Below are positions 1-7,369 of a DNA stretch of 18,923 nucleotides, in pieces (the stretch's first letter is position 1; the number at the start of each line of letters is the position of its first letter). The stretch comes from an uncultured Eubacterium sp. (lineage in GTDB: Bacteria > Bacillota > Clostridia > Lachnospirales > Lachnospiraceae): assembly GCA_905236225.1 (NCBI GenBank), contig CAJOPM010000194.1, forward strand, positions 1 through 18,923. Direction: 5' to 3'. The notes under the pieces were generated by a model. That model had not been told where the DNA came from, searched no databases, and saw nothing but the letters and a program-made list of their open reading frames with translations. Made by a program: the position numbers and the translations under genes.

Positions 1-3
1 GAT

Positions 4-78
4 GCGCAGGGATTTGCACATGAAATATGTCAGCTAAAGCTGACGCAAATCCCGCGCCAAGTCTCGCGAGCGAGACTT
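4..78 (+). other. structured leader with two adjacent hairpins
   Basis: The gene-free start of the window can fold strongly. GCGC (4-7) plus GGGATTTGC (9-17) pairs with GCAAATCCC (45-53) plus GCGC (54-57), leaving a single bulged A at 8. Inside it GTCAGCT (29-35) pairs with AGCTGAC (38-44). Immediately after, AAGTCTCG (59-66) pairs with CGAGACTT (71-78) around a CGAG loop. The ribosome binding site of the next gene follows at 82-89. No U-tract follows either stem, so an ordinary terminator is unlikely. It may be an mRNA stability or processing element, or a dispersed intergenic repeat. One frame is open through it, but its translation resembles no flagellar protein I recognise. Confidence 0.6.
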
Positions 79-95
79 GAACAAGGAGAGATGAT

Positions 96-971
96 ATGGC
101 TGATAATAACATAAATGATGATGCTTCCCAAGTAGAAAAAAAAGAAGATAAAAAAGCTGCAAAAGCCGCAAAAAAAGAAGCGAAAAAAGCAGCTAAAGAA
201 GCCAAAAAAAAGGCCAAAAAAAATGGCGAAGTCTTTGAAGACGAAGATGATGAACAAGCGGGTTCTAAGATTGTAGTGGTATTTGTTACCGCTATTATCA
301 TTGTGGTTTGGCTTGCCATTCTTGCGCTGATTATTAAAGCGGACGTGGGAGGATTTGGCTCTTCGATTATGACGCCTATTCTTAAAGATGTTCCGTATAT
401 TAATAAAATATTACCATCAAGCGCTATAGATTCCGGAAGTGTATCTATAAGTGATGAAGAAGCAGGCTATGATACTTTGGAAGAAGCATTAGACAGAATT
501 AAAGAATTAGAGCTTTTGCTTCAGGAGGCTCAAAACAACGAAAGTTCTTATAAAAGCAAGATAGATGAGCTTAAAACGGAGGTCGCCAGACTTAAAAAAT
601 TCGAAGAAGAACAAAAAAATTTCGAAGAAGAAAAATTAAAATTTGATGAAGAGGTTGTTTTTAATGACAAAGCACCCGATATAAAAGAATATCAGGAATA
701 TTACGAAAGTATTGATCCTACAAATGCAGAATTGATCTACAAGGAAGTACTCGAGCAACAGGAATTGGATTCCGAAATTGAAGATTATGTAGCTATGTAT
801 TCGAATATGAAGGCTTCAGAAGCTGCAAGCATTTTTAACGAAATGACTGGAAATCTCAAATTAGTTGCTAAAATTCTGAAAAATATGGATGCTGACACCA
901 GCAGTGCCATTCTCGGGAAAATGGATACGGATATAGCTGCAAAGCTCACCGTTATGATGGACCCGGAATGA
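96..971 (+). CDS. MgtE-N-domain flagellar protein (MotE/YlxF-like)
   Basis: A 291-residue single-pass membrane protein at the position, just before fliK, where Firmicute flagellar operons carry a YlxF/MotE-like gene. Residues 1-45 are a cytoplasmic tail very rich in Lys and Ala. Residues 59-80 (IVVVFVTAIIIVVWLAILAL) form one membrane helix. About 127-205 is a charged heptad-like coiled coil rich in Glu, Leu and Lys. The last 80 residues match the helical MgtE intracellular N-domain style (repeated 'KASEAASIFNEM', 'DADTSSAILGKM', ending in MMDPE). Such proteins are thought to act as chaperone or scaffold for the stator or rod, but the role in Clostridia is not settled, so I give no symbol. The start is supported by AAGGAGAG at 83-90. 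The 5' end contains several A7-A8 runs, which could be prone to slippage. Confidence 0.8.
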   Translation: MADNNINDDASQVEKKEDKKAAKAAKKEAKKAAKEAKKKAKKNGEVFEDEDDEQAGSKIVVVFVTAIIIVVWLAILALIIKADVGGFGSSIMTPILKDVPYINKILPSSAIDSGSVSISDEEAGYDTLEEALDRIKELELLLQEAQNNESSYKSKIDELKTEVARLKKFEEEQKNFEEEKLKFDEEVVFNDKAPDIKEYQEYYESIDPTNAELIYKEVLEQQELDSEIEDYVAMYSNMKASEAASIFNEMTGNLKLVAKILKNMDADTSSAILGKMDTDIAAKLTVMMDPE

Positions 972-1046
972 TTATCCAAGGTGCAAAAGCTATTTGGCTT
1001 TTACATATGTCACCATCAATTTACACATTCAGAAAGGAGGAAAGCC

Positions 1047-2639
1047 TTGAAGATACTAGGTAATACACAGGCACAGGCGGCAAATTTAGCCACTTTGGTC
1101 TCTAATCTTACACCTTCATTATCTGCTTCGAATAACGATTTGACATCTTCAAATGACATTAAGACGTCAGATAGTGCTTTTTCGAAGACGCTTATGGGCA
1201 CGGTTAACAAAAACGACAGTGCTTCCATTAGGGACAAGGAAGGTGTTTTTGTTTTGGATAAGAGCCAATCGCCAAAATCAGAAATGCCACTAAAGGAACA
1301 AGAATCTACGACTTATGCGGCAGATATGATTGACACAGAAAATGATGCAAATCTGGTTGATGTCAGCAATGTCGCCGAAGAACTTAGTGATTTCACGCAG
1401 CAGGTTAGCAGGATTTTAATGGATGAGCTTGATGTATCCGAAGAAGAGATAACAAATGTGTTAGAACAGCTTTCGCTTACAATGACAGACCTTATGAATC
1501 CTCAAAATCTTATCGAAGTTGTAACAAATATCACTAATCAGCCTATGGATGATATGACAATTCTTTTAGATGAGAACATATCACAAATTTTTACACAAAT
1601 GCAGCAGCTGACAGAAGATATAATGCAGCAGACAAATCTAAATGATGCGCAGCTGGGCATTATTCAAGACATGATTGATAGCGGCGAGCTTAATGTCGAT
1701 GAGCAGGCAGTTATACCAAAAGAGATTATTGAGCCTTCGCCAATGCCTGAAGCTAATCAAAACGGTCCGGATAATTTGAACCAAGCAAATCAGACTATGG
1801 TTGGTGAAAACGCAGTTGCAGCAGAAATCATTTCGGATGAGCAAGTAAGCATAAGCGGCGAAAATAATCAAACTATTAAAGTCGAAATAGAAACTAATGA
1901 CGAAACTTTAATTAAAGATTCCCTTACAAAAGATGCGACAACTCTGGGGGCACAGCAAAATGTATCAGAAGATACAAGTGAAGAGACGGCGTCGAATAAC
2001 AGTGATAATGCTAAAGGTAATCAAAACACAAATCAAAACCTTGCAAGCAGCATATCTGAAGGGACACAGACAACAGCAACGAATGCTACTCAGACGACTT
2101 CAACCACAGTTACTTTTGAGGGACAAATGCAGCAGGTTTCATACACAACGACTACTTATGATCAGGCAAACAATATTTTAAATCAGGTAACAAGCTATAT
2201 TTCAACAAATGTTACTGCTGATACGTCAAGCATTGAGCTTCAACTTACACCTGAAAATCTCGGTAAGGTATATATCAAGGTTGCTCAGGAAGCAGGACAG
2301 ATAACAGCTCAGATTACGGCGCAGAGTGAAGCAGCAAGAGAAGCCTTAGCATCTCAGATAAATGGTTTAAAAGAGACACTTAATATGCAGGGGCTTAAAG
2401 TTGAGGCAGTAGAAGTTACAGCGCAACCACACAAGTTCGAACAAAACTTAGAAGGAAATGCGCAGCAAAATTATGATGAACAGTTAAATAGAGGAGGCGA
2501 GTCTTCTGAGGGAGGAAGATCCAAAAGAAATCTAAACTTAACTTCTCTTGATGAATTAGAAGGCGAGCTTACCGAAGAAGAAGAACTTGCAGCAAAGATC
2601 ATGAGAGATAACGGAAACTCGGTAGACTTAACAGCGTAA
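1047..2639 (+). CDS. fliK: flagellar hook-length control protein FliK
   Basis: FliK is a secreted molecular ruler: it measures the hook and tells FlhB to switch export from hook to filament subunits. I choose the TTG at 1047 (530 residues) because a near-perfect AGAAAGGAGG lies at 1031-1040, six bases upstream. The frame is open back to a GTG at 981, but that has no such site and gives an implausible N-terminus. Most of the protein is low-complexity, rich in Asn, Gln, Ser, Thr and Glu, as expected for an unfolded ruler. The conserved C-terminal Flg_hook domain is at about 390-475, with 'IELQLTPENLGKVYIKVA' as its core, followed by a charged tail. The flgD start follows 12 bases after the stop. 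Confidence 0.92.
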   Translation: MKILGNTQAQAANLATLVSNLTPSLSASNNDLTSSNDIKTSDSAFSKTLMGTVNKNDSASIRDKEGVFVLDKSQSPKSEMPLKEQESTTYAADMIDTENDANLVDVSNVAEELSDFTQQVSRILMDELDVSEEEITNVLEQLSLTMTDLMNPQNLIEVVTNITNQPMDDMTILLDENISQIFTQMQQLTEDIMQQTNLNDAQLGIIQDMIDSGELNVDEQAVIPKEIIEPSPMPEANQNGPDNLNQANQTMVGENAVAAEIISDEQVSISGENNQTIKVEIETNDETLIKDSLTKDATTLGAQQNVSEDTSEETASNNSDNAKGNQNTNQNLASSISEGTQTTATNATQTTSTTVTFEGQMQQVSYTTTTYDQANNILNQVTSYISTNVTADTSSIELQLTPENLGKVYIKVAQEAGQITAQITAQSEAAREALASQINGLKETLNMQGLKVEAVEVTAQPHKFEQNLEGNAQQNYDEQLNRGGESSEGGRSKRNLNLTSLDELEGELTEEEELAAKIMRDNGNSVDLTA

Positions 2640-2651
2640 AGGAGGAAACAG

Positions 2652-3305
2652 ATGGCTATAGAAGCATCAGTAGTAAACGGAACAATGCAATATACGGCAA
2701 CCGAAAGCTCCTCATCTTCATCAGAATCATCAAATAGTCTTGATAAAGATGCGTTTCTTCAGCTTTTAGTGGCACAGATGCAATATCAAGATCCGCTTGA
2801 ACCGATGGATAATACGGAATATGTTTCGCAGCTGGCAACATTCTCGCAGGTAGAAGAATTACAGAATATACAGTCAGCAGTCAGCAATTCACAAGCAGCT
2901 GCGCTTCTCGGAAAACAAGTTATAATCGAGACGACAAATTCAGCAGGTGTGTCATCGCAGGTTAGCGGTTATGTTGATTACATCCAGGAAGAAAACGGTG
3001 AGATGAAGCTTGGAATCGACGGTAACTTATATTCAATGAGTGATTTGTACACAGTAATCGATACGGACTATCTTACGGCAGCATCACTTTCATCACAGTT
3101 TAGTACATTAATATCCACGCTTCCGTCAGTAGATGAATTAACTGTAGATGACAAAGATGCTATAGAAGCTATGAGAGATGTATATGATTCTCTTACATCA
3201 TATCAGAAGAGCTTTATAGAAGATGATGCACTAAGTACTCTTACAAGCCTTGAAGAAAAACTCGAAGAACTTTTAGCGGCGACAGAGAGTGAGGCAGAAG
3301 AATAA
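2652..3305 (+). CDS. flgD: hook-capping protein FlgD with a C-terminal helical extension
   Basis: FlgD caps the growing hook outside the cell and promotes FlgE assembly. Residues 31-75 carry the family signature (DAFLQLLVAQMQYQDPLEPM, then NTEYVSQLATFSQVEEL). Residues 84-137 look like the Tudor-like part (LLGKQV, then a short beta-rich stretch). I do not see the usual Ig/FnIII insert. Instead residues 146-210 form a helical segment with LTVDDKDAIEAMRDVYDSLT and YQKSFIEDDAL, which resembles a short helical repeat common in secreted and wall-associated Firmicute proteins. The start is clear: AAAGGAGGAAACAG directly before the ATG. At 217 residues the length is ordinary for FlgD only because the extension replaces the missing domain. 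Confidence 0.92.
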   Translation: MAIEASVVNGTMQYTATESSSSSSESSNSLDKDAFLQLLVAQMQYQDPLEPMDNTEYVSQLATFSQVEELQNIQSAVSNSQAAALLGKQVIIETTNSAGVSSQVSGYVDYIQEENGEMKLGIDGNLYSMSDLYTVIDTDYLTAASLSSQFSTLISTLPSVDELTVDDKDAIEAMRDVYDSLTSYQKSFIEDDALSTLTSLEEKLEELLAATESEAEE

Positions 3306-3357
3306 TAAAGCGAAATAGATTTTGTTTTGCTCATAAACAAATGATTGAGGTGATGAA

Positions 3358-3759
3358 ATGGATAATAAGATTAATACATCCTTTTCTTCCATCCGACAGA
3401 TACAAGATCAGTATTTAAATAATAATAGCAAGGATGCAATAACAAATTCACAGTTTCAGACGTCTTTTGAAAGTATACTTCAGTCAAAGAGCATCGAAGC
3501 AGATGATAGCATTAAATTTTCGAAGCATGCAGCAAAAAGACTTGATGAAAGAAACATAACACTTTCATCCGAGCAAAACACAAGATTGGAAGAAGGATTG
3601 CAAAAGGCAAGCCAAAAAGGCATTAATGATTCATTAGTACTTATGGATTCTTTGGCATTTATAGTAAATGTACCAAACAAGACAGTAGTAACAGCAATGG
3701 ATCAAAGCGAAAATGAAGCAGATGTTTTTACAAATATTGATGGCGCAGTTATAGTATAG
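3358..3759 (+). CDS. TIGR02530-type flagellar operon protein
   Basis: A 133-residue protein without signal peptide or membrane helix, between flgD and flgE. The C-terminal half matches what I know of the 'flagellar operon protein' family (TIGR02530): FSKHAAKRLDERNITLS, then a Leu/Gly helix, then the strand pattern DSLAFIVNVPNKTVVTAMD, closing with FTNIDGAVIV. The first 45 residues are polar and probably flexible. The family sits beside flgD/flgE in many Bacilli and Clostridia and is probably a cytoplasmic accessory of hook assembly; its exact function is unknown to me. GAGGTG at 3347-3352 serves as the ribosome binding site. Stop-to-flgE distance is 79 bases, with nothing there that I can name beyond the flgE ribosome binding site. 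Confidence 0.82.
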   Translation: MDNKINTSFSSIRQIQDQYLNNNSKDAITNSQFQTSFESILQSKSIEADDSIKFSKHAAKRLDERNITLSSEQNTRLEEGLQKASQKGINDSLVLMDSLAFIVNVPNKTVVTAMDQSENEADVFTNIDGAVIV

Positions 3760-3838
3760 CCGGACCTTATGGGGGCTTAGAGGCTTTTGACTGACAGAAA
3801 AAGCTCACTGCGTCTTTCGAAAAAGGAGGACACTTATT

Positions 3839-5362
3839 ATGATGAGATCACTTTATTCTGGTGTAGCAGGTCTTAAGACACATCAGACAAAAATGGACGT
3901 AATTGGTAACAATATAGCAAACGTTAACACAGTAGGATTTAAATCATCATCAGTTACGTTTAGTGACATAATGTATCAGACAACCCAGCATGCATCAGGC
4001 GCTAACGAGACCACCGGTGTCGGCGGTGTTAATGCTAAGCAGATTGGTCTTGGTGTATCGACTGCGGCAACAAAGATATCAATCACAAGCGCTGGTGCGG
4101 CAGAATCAACAGGTAACGCATTTGATATCATGCTTAATGATGCAAATACCACTAATTTCTTTATTGTAAATAATGGTAGTGAGAATGTGTTTACAAGATC
4201 CGGTTCGTTCTATGTAGACAGTGCCGGAAACTTATGTATGGCATCTACCGGCTATAATGTAATGGGATGGCAGGTTGTTGAAGAAGTTGCTGAGGATGGA
4301 ACGGTTACAAGAAACATACAAAAAGATACAGTATCTGCACTTAGAATTATGTCAGCCGATAATGCAACGTCGGATGCTGAAGCGACAACACAGGCAATGT
4401 TCTCAGGTATTGTTGATCAGAAAGACTCGGATCTTGTATCTGACGAAGGACTGGTATCAAGTCTTACAGTATATGATAAAAGAGGATATAGTTATACTCT
4501 TAAGTTTAAGATGACACCAGTTGATGCAAATAATGATGGAACATACAGCACAGCTGAGCTTGCAAGCGGAAAATACAATTTCTCTTTGACTAAGGTAATA
4601 GATGCCGATGGCACTACTCTTGTTGATATAAATGATACGACTAATAATGCCGGAGAATCAGGATTATTAGGTGCCGCTGTAGCAGCATCTATTATGGGCG
4701 GAACTAATTCATGGACCGTATTTTTTAATCCTAATGATGGCTCTTTTAGCAATATATATGACGGACAAAATAGTGATAACAATACTGATACCAATGATTT
4801 AAATTCTTTGGGCGACGGAGAGACAGTTGGACTACTTAATTTAACTGAGCTTTCATCTGTACTTGGAATTACCGGTGAAAGTAACTTTAGTAATGTAACA
4901 GTTGATTTTACAGGTCTTTCTAATGTTGATAACGGCGGAACATCAAACGCAGGTCTTAACAGAGGTGCGTCGGATGGAACAACCGGTGCAGGAAAGAAGG
5001 TTGGTACACTTACAGGTGTTTCTGTTGATACATCAGGTAAAATATACGGAAGCTATGATAATGGTAATACGGAGCTTCTAGGACAGATCGCTGTAGCGCA
5101 GTTTGCTAATGCATCAGGTCTTGAGGCACTTGGAGACAGCTGCTATCAGACAACACTTAACTCAGGAGACTTTGATGGAATAGGTGTTGATATTACGGCA
5201 GATGGAGGCAGCATGACAACCGGAGCACTCGAGATGTCAAATGTAGATCTTGCATCGGAATTTACTTCGATGATTACTACACAAAGAGGTTTCCAGGCTA
5301 ATTCGAGAATAATTACTACTTCTGATACAATGCTTGAAGAACTTATCAATCTTAAGAGGTAA
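3839..5362 (+). CDS. flgE: flagellar hook protein FlgE
   Basis: The hook subunit, exported through the flagellar type III apparatus and polymerised under the FlgD cap. The N-terminus has the rod/hook family signature (MRSLYSGVAGLKTHQTKMDV, then IGNNIANVNTVGFKSS). The C-terminus has the matching helix (MSNVDLASEFTSMITTQRGF, then QANSRIITTSDTMLEELINL). Between them lies a long Asp/Asn/Gly/Ser/Thr-rich surface region typical of hook D1/D2 domains. At 507 residues it is a normal full-length hook protein. Two adjacent ATGs (3839, 3842) are both usable; the AAAAGGAGGA at 3821-3830 suits either. It is the last gene before a strong hairpin, so it probably ends a transcription segment. Confidence 0.95.
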   Translation: MMRSLYSGVAGLKTHQTKMDVIGNNIANVNTVGFKSSSVTFSDIMYQTTQHASGANETTGVGGVNAKQIGLGVSTAATKISITSAGAAESTGNAFDIMLNDANTTNFFIVNNGSENVFTRSGSFYVDSAGNLCMASTGYNVMGWQVVEEVAEDGTVTRNIQKDTVSALRIMSADNATSDAEATTQAMFSGIVDQKDSDLVSDEGLVSSLTVYDKRGYSYTLKFKMTPVDANNDGTYSTAELASGKYNFSLTKVIDADGTTLVDINDTTNNAGESGLLGAAVAASIMGGTNSWTVFFNPNDGSFSNIYDGQNSDNNTDTNDLNSLGDGETVGLLNLTELSSVLGITGESNFSNVTVDFTGLSNVDNGGTSNAGLNRGASDGTTGAGKKVGTLTGVSVDTSGKIYGSYDNGNTELLGQIAVAQFANASGLEALGDSCYQTTLNSGDFDGIGVDITADGGSMTTGALEMSNVDLASEFTSMITTQRGFQANSRIITTSDTMLEELINLKR

Positions 5363-5376
5363 TAATATAAGCATAT

Positions 5377-5413
5377 AAAGAGCCGACTCATTTTGGGTCG
5401 GCTCTTTGTGTTT
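5377..5413 (+). terminator. intrinsic-terminator-like hairpin after flgE
   Basis: AAAGAGCCGAC (5377-5387) pairs perfectly with GTCGGCTCTTT (5397-5407). Three more inner pairs including one wobble are possible, leaving a TTT loop. The stem begins 14 bases after the flgE stop. The downstream side is T-rich (CTTTGTGTTT) but has no clean U-run, so it may be a partial terminator or an mRNA 3' end stabiliser rather than a full stop. Confidence 0.7.
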
Positions 5414-5450
5414 CTACAACATGTTGTGGGGCTAAAAATGGCGTATTTTT

Positions 5451-5476
5451 TAAAAAGCCTTAAATTTTGGCGATTT
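5451..5476 (+). promoter_or_regulatory. possible SigD (FliA-type) promoter upstream of motA
   Basis: TAAA at 5451-5454, a 14-base spacer, then GGCGATTT at 5469-5476, which matches the Firmicute SigD -10 box GCCGATAT at six of eight positions. The usual spacer is 15. The match is suggestive only; motility stator genes are often under the flagellar sigma factor, which fits. Confidence 0.3.
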
Positions 5477-5492
5477 ATTTAAAAAAAGTGTG

Positions 5493-5521
5493 TAGACAAT
5501 TAATACAAAATCTAGTAAGAT
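5493..5521 (+). promoter_or_regulatory. possible SigA promoter upstream of motA
   Basis: TAGACA at 5493-5498 (five of six to TTGACA), a 17-base spacer and TAAGAT at 5516-5521 (four of six to TATAAT). The start would fall about 130 bases before motA. A perfect TTGACA also lies at 5557-5562 but has only a weak -10 (TGCATT or GCATTA). The whole 5408-5660 stretch is AT-rich with no supported gene, so it probably holds the control region of the motA-onward block. Confidence 0.4.
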
Positions 5522-5660
5522 TATAGCATAGTCAAAATTGTGTATTATGATAAAACTTGACATATATCTTATGCAAAGATGCATTAAGGGAGATTTATGG
5601 AGAATTTTATCGTGCCATTTTTATATTACAATGATTTATTAAAGGCAGGTGGCATGACAA

Positions 5661-6452
5661 ATGGATTTGGCGACAATTGCGGGCTTCGTCATAGGTGTTG
5701 TTATGGTCGTATTCGGTATCATAAACGGCGAAGCCGGAGTAGCAGCCATTAATAGCTTTATAGACACATCATCGGTTATTATTACCATTGGAGGGTCATT
5801 ATCGGGCGTTATTGCATGTAACAAGATTCCTGATATTATCAATGGAGCGAAGAGCTTGACCCTCATTTTAAAGGATCCTAACAATGATCCTTCACAGGTA
5901 ATTAAGACAGTTATCGAGCTTTCGAATACGGCTCGTAAAGAAGGACTATTAGCCCTTGAAGAGGCGGCAAGTGGAATTGAAGATGAATTCCTTAAAAAAG
6001 GAATTATGCTTGTTGTAGATGGTACAGATCCGGATTTGGTCAGGGGTATCCTTGAGACGGATCTTGTATGTGTGGAATCAAGACATAAAAAAGTTATCGG
6101 ATTTTGGGATAAATGGGCTGAGCTTGGTCCTGCATGGGGAATGATTGGAACGCTTATCGGTCTGGTTAACATGCTTGGAAACCTTACAGATGTTGATACT
6201 ATCGGACCAAACATGGCTGTCGCACTTCTTACGACGCTTTATGGTTCACTTATAGCAAACTGGCTTTGCAATCCTTCGAGTTCAAAACTTAAGGTAAATA
6301 ATGATTCGGAAATTCAGATGAAAGAGGTAACGATAGAGGGACTTCTTTCTATTCAAGCGGGGGAAAACCCCAGGGTTATAGAGGAAAAGCTTAAATCCTT
6401 CCTTTCACCGGAAGCGCGTAGCTCGATTTCAGAAGGTGGAGGTGACGAATAA
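5661..6452 (+). CDS. motA: flagellar stator protein MotA
   Basis: MotA is the four-helix subunit of the ion-driven stator that pushes on the switch ring. The 263-residue length is typical. Membrane helices lie near 5-22, 36-54, 155-173 and 185-203. Key features are visible: the cytoplasmic loop ARKEGLLALE with R92 and E100, spaced as in the charged pair that contacts the rotor in E. coli MotA; P157 in GPAWGMIGTLIGL; and P183 in GPNMAVALLTTLYGSLIAN, the two conserved prolines near the channel. AGGTGG at 5647-5652 is eight bases from the ATG. It overlaps motB by one base (TAATG), so translation of the pair is probably coupled. Which ion is used cannot be decided with confidence from sequence alone. 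Confidence 0.95.
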   Translation: MDLATIAGFVIGVVMVVFGIINGEAGVAAINSFIDTSSVIITIGGSLSGVIACNKIPDIINGAKSLTLILKDPNNDPSQVIKTVIELSNTARKEGLLALEEAASGIEDEFLKKGIMLVVDGTDPDLVRGILETDLVCVESRHKKVIGFWDKWAELGPAWGMIGTLIGLVNMLGNLTDVDTIGPNMAVALLTTLYGSLIANWLCNPSSSKLKVNNDSEIQMKEVTIEGLLSIQAGENPRVIEEKLKSFLSPEARSSISEGGGDE

Positions 6453-7354
6453 TGGCAAAGAAAAAACAAGAAGATCCACCAGCCGGGTCGCCGGCGTGGA
6501 TGGCCACGTTTAGTGACCTTATGAATTTGTTGCTTTGCTTTTTCGTGTTGCTTTTCTCGATGAGTTCTGTTGATGCTGAGAAGTTTGAGCTGCTTATAGC
6601 TTCGCTGCAAAGTTCTTTTAGTGTTCTTCCGGCCGGAGGATCTTCGGTAGGAGAAGGACAACTGATATCATCCGGTATCAGTCAGCTTGAGAATTTTGAT
6701 GTTTATTTTAGTATATCCGATTATGAGGGGAATACGGCGGAGACACCACAGGAAGATGACAGTGAAGAAGAAAGCGACAGTCAGGAGAATAAAGGGCAGA
6801 CAGATCAAGAGCTTGAGCAAAATACTTCCAGCTCACAAGAGAGTGTAGAACAGGCACAAGAGACTGTTGAAGAAGAAGCACTTGCTGAGTCGGAAGAGAT
6901 GGCTCAAAAGATTGAAGAGCTTGTTAAAGAACAAAGCATTACCTCGGGCGTTAAGATTGATTTTACTACTCAATATGTTGAACTTACACTTAACGGAGCA
7001 CTGCTTTTTGAGTCCGGACAGGCTGAGATTAGAGAAGACGCTTATCCGTTTGTAGACAAGATTGGCACGATTCTTGAAAATTATGCGAAGAATTCTATAG
7101 AGATTGAGGGGCATACCGATAATGTTCCTATTCACACATCTCAGTTTAGAAATAATAATGTGTTGTCTTCGTTTAGAGCACTTAATGTTATGGAATATTT
7201 AGCCGGCAGCACGAAACTTAAACAAAAAATGATGAAATCTTCGGGAAGAGGACAATATGATCCTGTAGCCGATAACTCAACTGCAAAAGGGCGAGCAAAG
7301 AACAGACGTGTTGAGATTAAGATTTATAACTCGTTCTACTCAGAGCAAAACTAG
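6452..7354 (+). CDS. motB: flagellar stator protein MotB
   Basis: MotB anchors the stator to peptidoglycan and carries the ion-binding aspartate. Residues 1-18 are a short basic N-terminus. The single membrane helix is about 20-42 (FSDLMNLLLCFFVLLFSMSS), with D22 in the place of the essential channel aspartate. The OmpA-like peptidoglycan-binding domain spans about 180-297, with LFESGQAEI, the E219-GHTDN-VPI motif (220-226) and NRRVEI near the end. Between them, about residues 94-163, is a long Glu/Gln/Ser-rich acidic linker that is longer and more charged than usual. AGGTGG upstream lies inside the end of motA, and the start overlaps the motA stop by one base. Confidence 0.95.
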   Translation: MAKKKQEDPPAGSPAWMATFSDLMNLLLCFFVLLFSMSSVDAEKFELLIASLQSSFSVLPAGGSSVGEGQLISSGISQLENFDVYFSISDYEGNTAETPQEDDSEEESDSQENKGQTDQELEQNTSSSQESVEQAQETVEEEALAESEEMAQKIEELVKEQSITSGVKIDFTTQYVELTLNGALLFESGQAEIREDAYPFVDKIGTILENYAKNSIEIEGHTDNVPIHTSQFRNNNVLSSFRALNVMEYLAGSTKLKQKMMKSSGRGQYDPVADNSTAKGRAKNRRVEIKIYNSFYSEQN

Positions 7355-7369
7355 AAAAGAGGAACTTTG

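Noticed and set aside
985..1002. Small hairpin (AAAAGC/GCTTTT) before fliK
   Set aside because: Only six mostly A-T pairs with a six-base loop; too weak to call a terminator.
1020..1029. Shared TTTACACATT before fliK and fliQ (also 11828-11837)
   Set aside because: A single 10-base match in AT-rich leaders; no further similarity and no known signal.
981..1046. GTG start for fliK giving 22 more residues
   Set aside because: No binding site before the GTG, whereas an excellent one precedes the TTG at 1047.
3760..3838. Possible riboswitch in the gap before flgE
   Set aside because: Only a weak six-pair hairpin (3783-3804) is visible, with none of the conserved cores of known riboswitch classes.
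5439..5483. 14-codon ORF beginning MAYFLKS after the flgE hairpin
   Set aside because: Too short and AT-driven; no evidence of translation and no flbD-like sequence.
5639..6214. 191-codon open frame on the minus strand
   Set aside because: It lies opposite motA, has no ribosome binding site and its translation (Ser/Thr/Pro/Ile-rich) resembles no family; motA on the other strand is certain.
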